Notes under the pieces: generated by a model
The model's database searches: none
What the model was told of the DNA's origin: nothing
The model's input: the letters and a program-made list of their open reading frames with translations, nothing else
Translations under genes and position numbers: made by a program
In this document: piece after piece, positions 43,190 to 53,254 of the stretch
Position numbering within the stretch: position 1 is the stretch's first letter
How the letters are laid out: every line of letters begins with the position of its first letter
Source of the DNA: Chara braunii
Lineage: Eukaryota > Streptophyta > Charophyceae > Charales > Characeae
Assembly: GCA_003427395.1 (NCBI GenBank)
Contig: BFEA01000061.1
Coordinates: forward strand, 3,335,102-3,396,005
DNA: 60,904 nucleotides
Direction of reading: 5' to 3'

Positions 43190-43365
43190 AAAAACAATAG
43201 CTCAGTCTAAACTAGCGAGATACATATTGCGCCCAGCAAGCACTGAAGCAATAGCACAATCTAAACTAAGCACACACAATCATTCAGGCACCGAAAAAAG
43301 CACACACAATCACTCAGGCACCGAAACAATAGCACAGTCTAAACTAAGCACACACCACATATTTT
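43190..43365. repeat. Short tandem-like repeats
   Basis: aatagcacaatctaaactaa-type phrases occur near 43197, 43250 and 43330, and agcacacacaatca-tcaggc accgaaa occurs near 43268 and 43300. The units are 30-60 bp and partly scrambled. Confidence 0.6.
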
Positions 43366-43810
43366 ACAAGCAGAGCTAGTAATCTGCTATTCTGTTCCCA
43401 ACGCAACCAAACCCAACCCCATGCCCACAACACTGAAGCTCAACACAAGCCATGGGTCAAATGGGAGAGGCAAGGTTCAAAGGAAGAAGGCAGAGAATGT
43501 CAATTCCGGGCGCATCATTGGTTGCTGTTGGACTGTCAGCAGGCCCGGGAAGGCCATCCATCTTGTAACAAAAAGTCTGGTCGCTTTGGCTGAACACCCT
43601 TTGTTCTGCACTTTGTAAGTCCAGTCTGTGTGAATCGCCTGTTTGATGAAATACTTGGTTTCTGCCCGGACCATTGGAGGTGTACATCTCTCACCCCTTC
43701 TGGTCGCCGAATTTCGCAGCGTCCAAAGTGTCCAAAGAATGGCTGCTCTTGAATGCGCCGCGTGCTGTTCCAATTGCATGTACCGTTGCCAGTTGATGTC
43801 CCCAAGGACT
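43366..43810 (-). pseudogene. Possible LINE C-terminal relic (reverse)
   Basis: On the minus strand, the sequence from about 43805 to 43490 reads RAAILWTLWTLRNSATRRG and QKPSISSNRRFTQTG in neighbouring frames, with a tail of about 60 residues. This resembles the C-terminal end of plant-type LINE ORF2 (compare RAVLLMAIWEESNSHLFRQE at about 41070 in this window). It would be a short, truncated and frameshifted piece. Confidence is limited. Confidence 0.35.
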
Positions 43811-43817
43811 ATCGATT

Positions 43818-43927
43818 CGGACCATTTCTCGATTTTTCTCGATTTTTCTCTATCGTTCCGATTGGTCATCCTTAAATTCGGACCATTTCTGGATTTTTCT
43901 CGATTTTTCTCTATCGCTCCAATTTTT
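43818..43927. repeat. 62-bp direct repeat pair
   Basis: cggaccatttctcgattttt, then ctcgatttttctctatcg, is seen at about 43818 and again at about 43880 with small changes. The second copy ends with ctatcgctccaatttt, which is also the left target duplication of the next SINE. Confidence 0.6.
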
Positions 43928-44069
43928 TATTATTGTTATTTTTCTTGGAAAGCTTTGATAATGGGACGAGGCCGGGGGACCTCACGGTTCGACCCCGGAG
44001 TTATCCTGGCAGCATCAGCCAGTTTAGCTTACGAGCCCGGCTCGGTAGACCAATCTTCTGAACAAAATC
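43928..44069 (-). mobile_element. SINE S2-like insertion with target duplication
   Basis: ctatcgctccaatttt (ending near 43927) and ctatcgttccaatttt (about 44069-44084) flank a T-rich start followed by gacgaggccgggggacctca, cggttcgaccccggag and a body to cttctgaacaaaa. The ggttcgacccc word matches an RNA polymerase III B box on the plus strand, although the T-rich end suggests minus orientation, so the box may be chance. Confidence 0.55.
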
Positions 44070-44084
44070 TATCGTTCCAATTTT

Positions 44085-45860
44085 AACGGATGTCCCCGAA
44101 GGAGTACGGGCGGATTCTTTCAGTGGCCAATCAGGGCTTCACTCCAACAGTCGCCCGACCGACTGACCACGGTCGTCCCGTCAAAGGGCGGGTTTTGGGC
44201 ATCGCCAGACCAGTCACCAAATGCATAAAAGATAAGAACTTCGGCGATGTATCTTTCCTCGTTTTGCACATTTCCTGAGGGGACCGTGATGAGCGCCGGC
44301 AGTTCGTCTGCGTCCCCTGAAAGAGACAAGGCAGGCAGAGACAGCTGTCTCAAGAAAAGAGCTCGCGGGCTTTCTTTTTGTCGGACTACACTGTGTGAGT
44401 GCTGCGGGGGGAAGAAAAAAAAGGCGGGAAACTGGACACCAGGCAGAGTGGACAGCGTTGAAATCCCAAAGGCGGGGATAAAGGGCGTCGCTGCGCCACT
44501 CACCAAATGTACCAAAGACAAAACGTTGACAAACATGACGGCTGTGAATTGTCGCATATTTTTGTGAAAAATTGATCGTCATTTTGCAGATTTGGTGAGC
44601 GGTGCTGAGACGCCCACCATGGCCCCTGCGCAAGGATGAGACGCTTAAATCGAGAAAAAAAAAGTCCACACTGCTGCGTTTGTTTACCAAGAGCGTCTAC
44701 AACAAGGAAGAATCTACTGTCGAATCGGAACCAGATGCGGATATGGATTCATGACAAAAGGGTCTCGCCACAGCACTCACCAAAGAAGAAAGAGGGCTTT
44801 CCGACCTCTTGGATGTGGAAGCTTGTCCATTTTCGTCTCCTCTGGAGCTTGGCGGCGCCCAGTAACGAAAGCAAGCGAAGATGGTGCTCGGCAAGGGTCA
44901 GCTTAGGGCCTCGCCACACCACTCTTGAGAAAGAGTTTTCAAGAGTTGCCGTGCCGCCACACGGCCTCTTGAGAGGTTGGGTAGGAAAAAAACTTCAAGC
45001 GCTGTCAGAACGCGGGTTCAAGAGTCTGGGCTCGCCGCACCACTGTCGAAAATGCAATTTTTGACAGTTTCTCTTCGCCACACAGGCTGTCGAAGTCGGA
45101 GACCGGAAAAATATTCTCCAGTTGTCAGAGCATGCTTCTCGACAGCTCCTGTCGAAAGTTGTTGAATCCCCAGCCTGCTACTCCCATACTTTCTACACTC
45201 CTCGGCTGCGCCGTAGACTTCTCTTCGAAATTCGGTGAGGGGGGGTAAGGTCGGGATGGACTAATGCTTGTCGTACCCTCTGCCGTGTTCATCTTTTTCC
45301 ATCTTGCATTCACAAGTGAGTGCACTCTACAGTGCTGTGTGGCTAAAGGGGGGCAAACTGTCGAATGGAGGCTGTCCAATTTGTTCTGACAGCTGTCAAA
45401 TTTTTTCGCGTTTCAACTGTGGTGCGGCGAGGCCCTCTCTTTTGAGGAACCCGAAATCCCCGCCTGCAACACTAGATATGTCAAGTGTCCTCGGCCCGGT
45501 GGTTGACGGACGCTTGATTCTCAAGAGCTGTAAGGTCTTCAATTCTGACAGCGGTCAGTGATTTCGGCCTCCGCTTTCAAGAGTCGACTCTTGTGATCTG
45601 GGCCACTGTGGGCCTGGCTGCACTACTCTTGACATGCACAAAAGACAAAAATCATGGCGGTGCATCTTTCCATATTCTAGTGGAAGATTCACTCTCGTTT
45701 TGCACATTTCGAGAGAAGAGGCCCCGTGTCCGTCCCAGGCCGCCGGTTAGCAATTCTCAAGAGTAGGCCTCCTCACCACACACAACTCTTGAAAGTCCTC
45801 CAGTGGTCGGGGCCTTTTCTCAAGAGTCCGTTTGTCAAGAGGTCTGTGTGGCGAAGAGCC
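44085..45860. repeat. Cluster of small foldback elements sharing a GGGC-TCGC-CACTC end
   Basis: The phrase ggg(c)ctcgc-nca-cactc occurs at about 44486, 44905, 45030 and 45612, and reverse versions occur at about 45845. One clean unit is 44483-44616: left gggcgtcgctgcgccactca and right, in reverse, gggcgtctcagcaccgctca. Others are built from ctcttga/tcaagag or ctgtcga/tcgacag pairs, for example 44922-44975 and 45040-45155. No gene is seen; short frames here only follow the repeats. Confidence 0.55.
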
Positions 45861-45874
45861 CGAAACTCTTGAAA

Positions 45875-46030
45875 CAGGTACTTTTTTTTTTTTTTTTTTT
45901 TTTTGGTTAANAAAGGGCCCAGTGCCCAAGGCTGATATTACCAATAAGAGGAATGAGGCCGGGGTCCTCACAGTCTGCCCGGAGAAATCGAACCGAAATT
46001 GTTGAGAACCAGGCTCAGCGTCCCTCATGT
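45875..46030 (-). mobile_element. SINE S2, longest copy (reverse)
   Basis: A T-run (45881-45904), then in reverse the full body: gggacgctgagcctggttct, caacaatttcggttcgattt, ctccgggcagactgtgagga, ccccggcctcat and cagccttgggcactgggcc. The ggttcgatttc word resembles a B box. It joins directly to the CAT/ATG tract and R1 copy that follows. Confidence 0.65.
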
Positions 46031-46530
46031 GGTGACTATGATGGTGATGATCCTGATGATGATGATGATACTACTGATGATGATGCTGATGGTGATAAAA
46101 AATTGTATTAATTGTAGTAAGTTATGCTATATCAACAATTCTGGTCTCCTACTCCTAGAGCACCTTCTAGCCCTCCCTGTACCAGACATTGTAAAACAGA
46201 GACAATACCAACCTAACCAATGTCACCCATAGCTGATCTATCCTCGCCACCGAGCAGCCTCCCCCAGTTCGCCAGTGGATTGCCTTCCTCCCTCGGCAAC
46301 CCCCAGATCTCTCTACAAGGCCTCACGCTCCTGTCTTTGCAGGTTACAGGCCAACGCCCCAGCTCCGGCCAGCGTCGTTCTGGCGTCGGCAAAACAGGGG
46401 CACAGAAAAGAACAACTCTGCAGAAATCGGTCCGGGTTCGACCATCCCTGAAATCCTATATCCCGGATGTGGAAGAAAACTCGATGCTGGCCAAAAATTT
46501 CAGAACACCAGAAAGCTTAATATAACATTG
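46031..46530 (+). repeat. Dispersed repeat R1, copy with ATG-repeat head
   Basis: The gatgatgatgat tract (46040-46090) is followed by caattctggtctcctactcc, ccctccctgtaccagacatt, the R1 core (46255-46400) and an end with tgaaatcctatatcc and caccagaaagcttaatataaca. This is one of the most complete copies. Confidence 0.75.
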
Positions 46531-47165
46531 ATGAGATAATGATACTAATGATGATGATGATCTTTATGTTTTATTTTTTTGATGATGCTAATGATGATGG
46601 TGATTAGTATGTAAAAATTTCTAGAAGACTATGCTATATCAGGAAATATGGCCTTCTAATCCTAGAACAACTCCTCGCCCTCCCTGTACCAAGACATTAC
46701 ATCTCAGAGACAATGCCATCCTAGCCAACATCAACCACAGCCATCCTGTTCTCGCCACCTAGACTAAACCTGGACCCAAAGGTTGTCATGGCATCACCCC
46801 CCAGATTGCCACTGGATTGTCTTCCTCCCTCGACTAATCCCCAGTTCTCTCTACAAGGCCTCATACTCCTGCCATTTGCAGGTTACAGGGCAGGACCCCA
46901 GCTCCGGCCAGCGTCGTTCTGGCATCGGCATACCAGGGGCACAGAGCAAAGCAACTATGCAGATATCGGCCCATATTCAACCATATCTGAAATCCTATAC
47001 CTCGAATGAGGAAGAAAGCCAAAGACCGCCCGGAATTATAAAACACCAGAAAGCTTGATATAACATGATTAATTGATTTCTATACAGCAAATTCCCCCCC
47101 TCGCTCCTCCTTCCCTTCCTGTTCCGTCGTTGCCTCCACCGATAAGCTGTTCGTAATGTAAACAA
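46531..47165 (+). repeat. Dispersed repeat R1, adjacent copy
   Basis: Same order as the previous copy: an ATG tract (46540-46600), aatatggccttctaatccta, ccctccctgtaccaagacat, the core (46800-46950) and caccagaaagcttgatataaca, then a C-rich end with gttgcctccaccgataagct. The two copies are tandem with a period of about 540 bp. Confidence 0.75.
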
Positions 47166-47940
47166 CCCTATCGGCCCCAACTGGAAACAGTGTCCACTCT
47201 CCTACCCACCAGCCACAGAGGCATCCAATTCCCACCCAAAGTATGCCTCTGTCTCTCCCTTACCCTAATCTGCCTCCGCTGGAATTTATCTCCAGCCCCA
47301 GAAAAGAGTATCCCTCACAACTCTGCTCATACTCCCTTCAGGGCGTACACTACCCACCTTGCAACACCCCTGCAGAGCAGAGTTCCCCCATCCATAATCA
47401 TCCAATAAAAAATCAGCAAGAAATTACATACCCACGGGAGAGCAAGAATAAATACGAAGTGAAATATTAATATATTATCATAGATGTGGAATAAATTAGG
47501 AACTACAGGATAAAAAATTGATCGTATTAATAGTAGTAATTGATATTAAAATTCAAATGGTAAATAATGGAAAAATTCAGACGTGATACACCTGAAACAG
47601 ATTGGGGAACAAAGAACGTAAATTGATTAGTAAATTATATATGAAATTTTAGGTATTAAAAAACACCTTTTCGATTTTAGTACTCGATTTCCATAGTTTG
47701 AGGATAGGCAGATATATTAATTAAAGATGATTATACTGGTTGATAGTTGAGATGTATACTGGAATAATGATTAAAAGATCGTATAATAATTGATTACTTG
47801 AGAATAAAATAGGAAAATTGAAAAGGTTTTGGGTATCTAGAGACCAGGCAGAGAGGAAAAGACAATCTGAAATGAGTAAAGTCGGTATTCGTACGACTCC
47901 CCCCTCCTCCCCCTCATCTCCCTGTCCCCCCCTCCTATTC
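47166..47940. other. No gene seen; AT-rich
   Basis: C-rich at first (to about 47400), then strongly AT-rich (47450-47830), with no reading frame of interest. Confidence 0.45.
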
Positions 47941-47943
47941 TAA

Positions 47944-48125
47944 GAAGATGATGATTATGATGAAGACAATAACGATGATGATAATGTCGAACCCTGCTGA
48001 TTGAACTGTTGATGACATTCCCCTCATAATGAAGCTGAAGATGATGATTCTGATGAAGAGAATAATGATGATGATAATGTCGAAACCTGATGATTAAAAT
48101 GTTGATGACGCTCCCCTGTAAGTGT
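47944..48125. repeat. 93-bp tandem duplication rich in GATGAT
   Basis: gaagatgatgatt at 47944 recurs at 48037. Both units contain aataaygatgatgataatgtcg and gttgatgac-ctcccc. Confidence 0.7.
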
Positions 48126-48558
48126 AGTTTGGATGATACAGAAAGGATGATGAACAACCGACAACTAAACTCCAAGTTGAAGCCTCCTCTCTTGTAATGA
48201 CCGCTTGATGGCTCTTGGACTCATTCCTCGAAGAACTCCTACTCACTATCTCCCGAAAATCCTCCTCCCACCCCACGGGACACACTCTTCTCCTTCTCGC
48301 GACGAGCCGACCTTCCTCTACCAAACTCGCAAGATGAAGAGCAAGAGTGATCACTCCTGAAGAAAAGCTCTCTTTCACATGATATACTAGCCTGCAGCAT
48401 CACTCACGTGAAACGCGAAGCAGAGAGATGACACCGAAAGTGCTTTCAAAAGTCAGGAGACAATAAGTGATAAGGATGAAGCCCTTTGTCGCCATCCAAA
48501 ATCTGATTCATCATCCCTGTAGGATTAGCTCACACCACCATGACGTCTGCAAAAAAAA
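48126..48558. other. No gene seen
   Basis: Short minus-strand frames without motifs. No repeat recognised. Confidence 0.4.
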
Positions 48559-48807
48559 CAGCGCCTCACCACATGTCAAAAACCAGCACCTCGCCACTCA
48601 CCAGCAGCGAGCGCTCGCTACTCATTAGTCTCCAGCGCCTCACCAACCGATAGCTGTCAGCGCCTCACCATTCACAGGTGACATGCACCTCACGTCCTTC
48701 GAGCAGCCAGCGCCTCTCGACCATCAAGCTGTCAACACCTCGCCTCGTGCAAGCAGCCAGCACCATGCTTCGGACTCGCCGCCAGCGCCTCGCCTCTCGC
48801 CCACGTC
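48559..48807. repeat. 25-bp periodic array, ten units
   Basis: Units start with cagc(g/a)cctc(a/g)cc or variants at 48559, 48584, 48609, 48633, 48658, 48682, 48708, 48733, 48758 and 48783. The first half of each unit is conserved and the second half varies. Because 25 is not a multiple of 3, the array does not encode a simple protein repeat. Confidence 0.75.
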
Positions 48808-49000
48808 GTGGTGCGTTGGTGTGTAGGGAAGAGGGCGCAGGGGCGCAACGCTCCCGGTAGCGCTGTGCCCCCTCCGGTGTTCTCGCCCTCTCTTGAAACA
48901 GGTACTCTTGAGAAAATCTGACAACTCTTGAGACATTTCGCGTTTTCAAGAGTGGTGTGGCGAGACCCTTATCCGGTTGTACGTCCGGGGATTGTTGTCG

Positions 49001-49032
<32 letters not shown>

Positions 49033-49105
49033 GGGAACAAGGCTCCAATCTATTCCTGGGGAGCAACACGTGCTGGGAACCAGGCCCAGCGTCCCATATG
49101 GAAAT
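49001..49105 (-). repeat. Short retroposon family S1, copy (reverse)
   Basis: A T-run (about 49001-49029), then atgggaacaaggctccaatc, tattcctggggagcaacacg, tgctgggaaccaggcccagc and gtcccatatgg. This is a full S1 copy in reverse. Confidence 0.75.
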
Positions 49106-49175
49106 TTACATAGAATTTTTGAAAATTGAGGGCGTTTGGGAAATTTACATAGAATTTTTGAAAATTGAGGACGCA
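49099..49175. repeat. 39-bp tandem duplication
   Basis: ggaaatttacatagaatttt, then tgaaaattgagg, starts at about 49100 and again at about 49139. The second copy leads into the left end of TIR element T1 copy 2. Confidence 0.7.
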
Positions 49176-49206
49176 CTCACACGGGAACCAAAAGTCTAAA
49201 ACATTT

Positions 49207-49819
49207 ATCCAGCGGCCTAGCTCAGTTGGTAAGGCACGCAAGTGACATTCAGGAGGTCTTGGGTTCAATCCCCATTGGCCTCATGTACCTTCCTGGGCAT
49301 GCTTCGCGCCCACCACCTAGAGATAGCCCGTTGGTCCCCCCAATTGGCATTCAAAAGCAGGCTCAACTGATGTTCATAGGGGGAGGGGTAATAGGGGAGG
49401 CAGCGACTGGCCACTCAGATGATGCTCGGTCGCTCTGCCACCGGCTGTCCCGTCTTGGGTTCAATCCCCATTGGCCTCATGTACCTTCCTGGGCATGCTT
49501 GGCGCCCGCCACCTAGAAATAGCCCGTTGGTCCCCCCAATTGGCATTAAAAAGCAGGCTCTGCTGATGTTCATAGGGGGAGGGGTAATCAGGGAGGCACA
49601 ACGACTGGCCACTCAGATGATGCTCGGTCGCTCTGCCACCAGCTGTCCCCTGGCCGGTGCCCCCTGTTGGGGGTTCCCTGAAGGCTATCAGGCCACCTTG
49701 GGCTGAAAAAGCCACCGTTGTCAGATTAGACACAAGATTGAATTTACCTGGTAACCCGGGCTGGTTAGTCTGATGATAATACCTCAAGGCCATCGCCCTT
49801 TTAAAAATTAATTAAAAAA
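49207..49819 (+). mobile_element. tRNA-derived SINE, copy 2, with 17-bp target duplication
   Basis: The repeat aaaagtctaaaacattt is at 49190-49206 and 49820-49836. The insert starts with a tRNA-like head that has exact RNA polymerase III boxes: A box tagctcagttgg (49218-49229) and B box ggttcaatccc (49262-49272), spaced as in a tRNA. The acceptor and anticodon stems do not pair well, so it is not a working tRNA. Then comes a body duplicated in tandem (196-bp period, units at 49256 and 49452) and a tail ending in an A-run. Transcription would start from the internal boxes. Confidence 0.85.
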
Positions 49820-50148
49820 AAAAGTCTAAAACATTTGAGGCATTTGGTTCGCCTTTTTTTAGGCATTTGGTCCCCGTTTGGTCACATGGGCCGACCTCGT
49901 CCAGAAAGGACGAAGTGGCGCCCCTGACACTTTGCATTCACGGCAAGTGCGCCCGGTCATACAGGGGAGGACCAAACGGTACCTGCTGGTGGGTGCAGCT
50001 CCCGCATGTTCCCTCGTTGGAGGCTTGAGCACGGATGTGGCTGCTACGGGGTTCCCCGTAATACTATAATGACAATAAAAAAGGCCTGAAAGGCTGTCGT
50101 GTCCAGATTTGACAGGTAATTGAATTGGTTGGTCTTAGACCACCAGTA

Positions 50149-50325
50149 CTTCCTAAAGTCGTGCCCGTTAACGCGCCACAAATTTAGGGAATGTACAGGC
50201 CACTACAGGAGCGCCCAAATTCATCCAACTAGAAACGTTTCTACTCTATTTTTTTCCACGGCCGATAGATGGGCCAAGTACTGGTGGTTTAAAGAATTAG
50301 CCTTAAAAAAAAAAAAAAAAAAAAG
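50149..50325 (+). mobile_element. Foldback unit with 13-bp perfect arms and an A-run
   Basis: accaccagtactt (50149-50161) pairs perfectly with aagtactggtggt (50276-50288). An A-run follows at about 50305-50325. A preceding stretch (ttgacaggtaattgaattgg) resembles part of the SINE tail near 49.72-49.75 kb, so this may be another truncated SINE. Confidence 0.5.
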
Positions 50326-50662
50326 ATGGATTGTTTGAAAAAACAAATTTAACGCTCGAGCCTTATCTACAACTTAAATGTACCTGGTCGCACTTCCAGT
50401 TGTTTTGCGGGCTGTCTTCTTCGTCCAGGATTCTCTTCAATTCGAGAAAACAGAAAAAAAAAAACAACGAAAGGTAATTTGAGACCACCTCCGACGGTGG
50501 TCTCAAAAAGGGTCCGTCCGCGACCCTGCAGGCTGCTGACAGAAGGGTCACCATTTGAGACATTTGGGTAGGGAGTCTCTCCAGTGTGACCCGAAAAATG
50601 ATTCAAATTTTGGGATTTTGGGATTTTGGGTTTTTCGGTCCTCCTGTGAGTATGCCCTGAGA

Positions 50663-51899
50663 TACCCGCTTTGGCTAACACAATTTGGAGGAAATCTGAG
50701 ATGCGGTTTCTGCGGGGGAAGGCGCCACGGCTGGGCGACAGCGCTAGTGTTGCGCTAATTTTGTCGCTCCAAATCGGCGCCGGCTCGGGTCGACGGGTCG
50801 TTCGGGAAGTTTCTTATGGTCGACGCCCAGCCCTGCTTCGTCGTCAACCCAGCCATCGTGATGGGGCACGAAGAACAAGTTATGCTCACGCATCGTGGGT
50901 ATCGGTTATGCCAGGTGCGTTCTTTCGAGGCAACCTCTAGAGGCCTGATAGGAGGGATTAGGGAAGACCACGAGCGAGGCATAGCTCGATGACAACTCTC
51001 TTTAAGATGTCTTCAAGTAATCGAGCTCTATGAGGAAATTGCCGAGACCCAGACAATAAGAGTTAACTTCAACACGAATGAAAGATGGACGGAGTACAGA
51101 AACTAGGGAGGATAGAAGGAAGCTCGGGCGAGGAAATACGAAAGCAGATGGTGAGTAGTTTATCAGCGTCGATCATCGCCTACCACGATGGGGCACAAAG
51201 GTGAAAAAACTATGATCACTCTGGGGAGTACCGGCTAAGCTGGGTGGGTATTCTTCCTGAGGCGGATAATGGTAGTCTTGTAGAGGGAGTAGGGGAGGAT
51301 TATGAAGCAAGGCCTTGCCCCCAGAGACGGGTTTCCTCAACATGTTGAGTTCGAGGAAAGTGTCGAGATCCAATTGATGGTCAGGAAAAAGGCTGCAAGT
51401 TGCCAGAGGCCGTTAAGGTGAAGGGTGAAGGAAAGACAGGAAGGAGGTAAGGTACAAGGAAGCTCGGGTGGGGAATCGGGGGTGAGTAAAGTAAGGAAAG
51501 GAATTAGCAAGTATTGGTAGTGTCTCACCAAGCGCGATTGGCAACGGAAGCTGACCTAATCGCAAGTCGTAGCTGGACAGTAGGACAGAGGATGGCAACC
51601 GAGCCAGAAAAAGAAGGAGGGGAGGGGGAGGCTTCCACCCCCACCCCGTGCTGTGACGAACTATTTTCTGTAACCGCGCGACTTTCTGCGCGAAGTTTGT
51701 TGTGGGGGAACGGGATGGGTTAGCCGGGTGAGAGGCGTGGAAAGGGTCGGCTGGGCTAGTTGCATGGATACCCTCGTTTCTTTTTTTTTGTTTTCTGCTG
51801 GAAGTTGTCGGATCGGTGTCGGGAAAATCCTATGCCAACGGTTGGGTAGCCGTGCCTTAGCCAGCGCGAGAAATAACTGTACCACAGCTTCTTTCTTGT
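50663..51899. other. No gene seen; G-rich plus strand
   Basis: Several overlapping short frames without domains. The phrase cgatggggcac near 50859 and 51187, and gaagctcgg near 51120 and 51460, hint at an old, decayed tandem structure. I cannot defend a gene. Confidence 0.4.
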
Positions 51900-52620
51900 T
51901 CTGTAGTGAGCACTGGGAATTTTGGTGCGATCAGTGCGCGGGAATGTCCTTTTTCAAATTTCAACGGATGTTGAGTCCCCACGGGCTCTCGGAATTGTTT
52001 TTTTTTTGCCTATTCGGAATTTTTTTCTGCAGTTAGGACTTAAGCTAGGAATTTAGGCACCTTTTCAATTTTGCTGCCCGGCGCTTCTTGCTTACGCACG
52101 CCTTGTCGCGACAAGATTTGCATTCTGACTTTTCCGCGCCTTAATCTTGCGAGTAACTGTAAAGTTTTGGCGGGTGTGATTGCAACTATAATCTTCTTAT
52201 TCTTGATGTCTTTCGTGTTCTTCCCTTTTGCTGCCTTGTTTTCGCCCGCGCATGCACACCTTCTTCCCTGGCCTGATTGGTTCCTACGTTTGCGTGCCCA
52301 GATCGATGCGCGGAGAGTGGCTCTGTCCCCCGAGCCGCGGCCTGGACATGCAAACCTAGGCACTTCGTCTTTTCCTTTGCTTAGGCGTAATCCCGAGTAC
52401 ATTGCGCAAGCACGCATGCTATAAATTCCGCAAGCGCGATTAGCTGGCTCTCTAAGAATTTTGAGGTTAGCGTTGTCGGCGCGAATACCCTTATAAGGGT
52501 ATCCGCCCAGGTTTTTGCAAGTGACAGAAAGGCTCGGGTAACCTGGATTCTGAGTGCCCGTGCGGGAAAGATGTGAGGGTCCTCCGCGCACGGGCAAAGG
52601 CCTGTCTTGTCCCAGTAGGG
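51900..52620 (+). repeat. LTR-like segment D
   Basis: Ordered matches to segments B and C: gagcactgggaatttt, an aacggatgttgag phrase, gggctctcggaattg, a cctattcgg phrase, gtaactgtaaagttttggcg, a pyrimidine-rich stretch, gattggtt and ctataaattccgcaagcg. Sequence after the TATA differs. It could be a solo LTR or the LTR of an element whose coding part is gone. Confidence 0.5.
52275..52436 (+). promoter_or_regulatory. LTR-type promoter in segment D
   Basis: GATTGGTT at 52275 and CTATAAAT at 52429; spacing 154 bp. The TATA neighbourhood is the best match to segment C. Confidence 0.45.
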
Positions 52621-53200
52621 AGTACGTGGGCGCGCAATTTTGAGGCGCGCGTGTGATTTTTTTCCCTTTGATTGGACTAGGCAGCCGGTCTAGCTGACCG
52701 GCTCAGACCATGTTACGGGTCAGATTAGGGGTAAAAGTCTGTTTCTTTTTCTTATTGTTAGGTGGCGCGCGCGACCGGTGGTAGGATTGGTGCACCGAGA
52801 AGCGTACAGGACGGTCGGGGCATAGGCTGGTAGGCCGGCGCGGGCGCTTAGGGGCCATGGGAACGAATGTGGGTCGAAAAGGTGGCCAAGGAGGTGTCTT
52901 GGCCCGGAGCGCCGCGCGGTACCACCTCATGAGGGAAGTCGCGCCTGTTGGTTACAGGCTTGGGCTTAGCCCTATCAGTTACGACGTTGGACTGTTTCAG
53001 CGGGGGTACGGGGGTCGAGGTCGGCGGACGACAGCGCAGGAGCGGCGGAGCAGCGAGAAGCCGTGGGGTCGAGGGTCCACACAGGACTATCCCCCCTGGT
53101 TTTGTTTTGCCGGGGAGTCCGACGGTAGGGGTGTGGCCTGTTCCTCCCTCCCCTAGGCGATTCCCCCTTTCCTTATATCGACGACCTACCCTGATATTTT
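52621..53200. other. No gene seen; GC-rich
   Basis: The longest plus-strand frame (52857-53156) is Gly/Arg-rich with no domain. Alternating gcgcgc words are frequent near 52630-52650 and 52765. Confidence 0.4.
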
Positions 53201-53254
53201 AACGGGCTTCGGTCCGTTTTCCCTTGGGTACTGCTACCTTATAACGGTGTGGGG

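Larger units (their letters stand above)
49168..50662. mobile_element. TIR element family T1, copy 2, with nested insertions
   Basis: The left end ttgaggacgcactcacacgg, then gaaccaaa (about 49166), and the right end tcctgtgagtatgccctgag (to about 50662) match T1 at 41494-41964. Internal landmarks are conserved: catttgaggcatttggt, cgtccagaaaggacgaagt (about 49899) and the palindrome gagaccacctcc with ggtggtctc (about 50481-50504). It is about 1 kb longer than copy 1 because of a SINE (49207-49819) and further insertions. Confidence 0.75.

Noticed and set aside
48559-48807. CRISPR-like or protein repeat array
   Set aside because: Period 25 bp with only about 12 variable bases, and not a multiple of three; better described as a minisatellite.
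49211-49285. A functional tRNA gene
   Set aside because: A and B boxes are exact, but acceptor and anticodon stems do not pair and it is the head of a SINE with target duplication and A tail.
52857-53156. Gly/Arg-rich 99-residue frame as a gene
   Set aside because: No domain, no nearby signals, and composition follows the GC-rich DNA.
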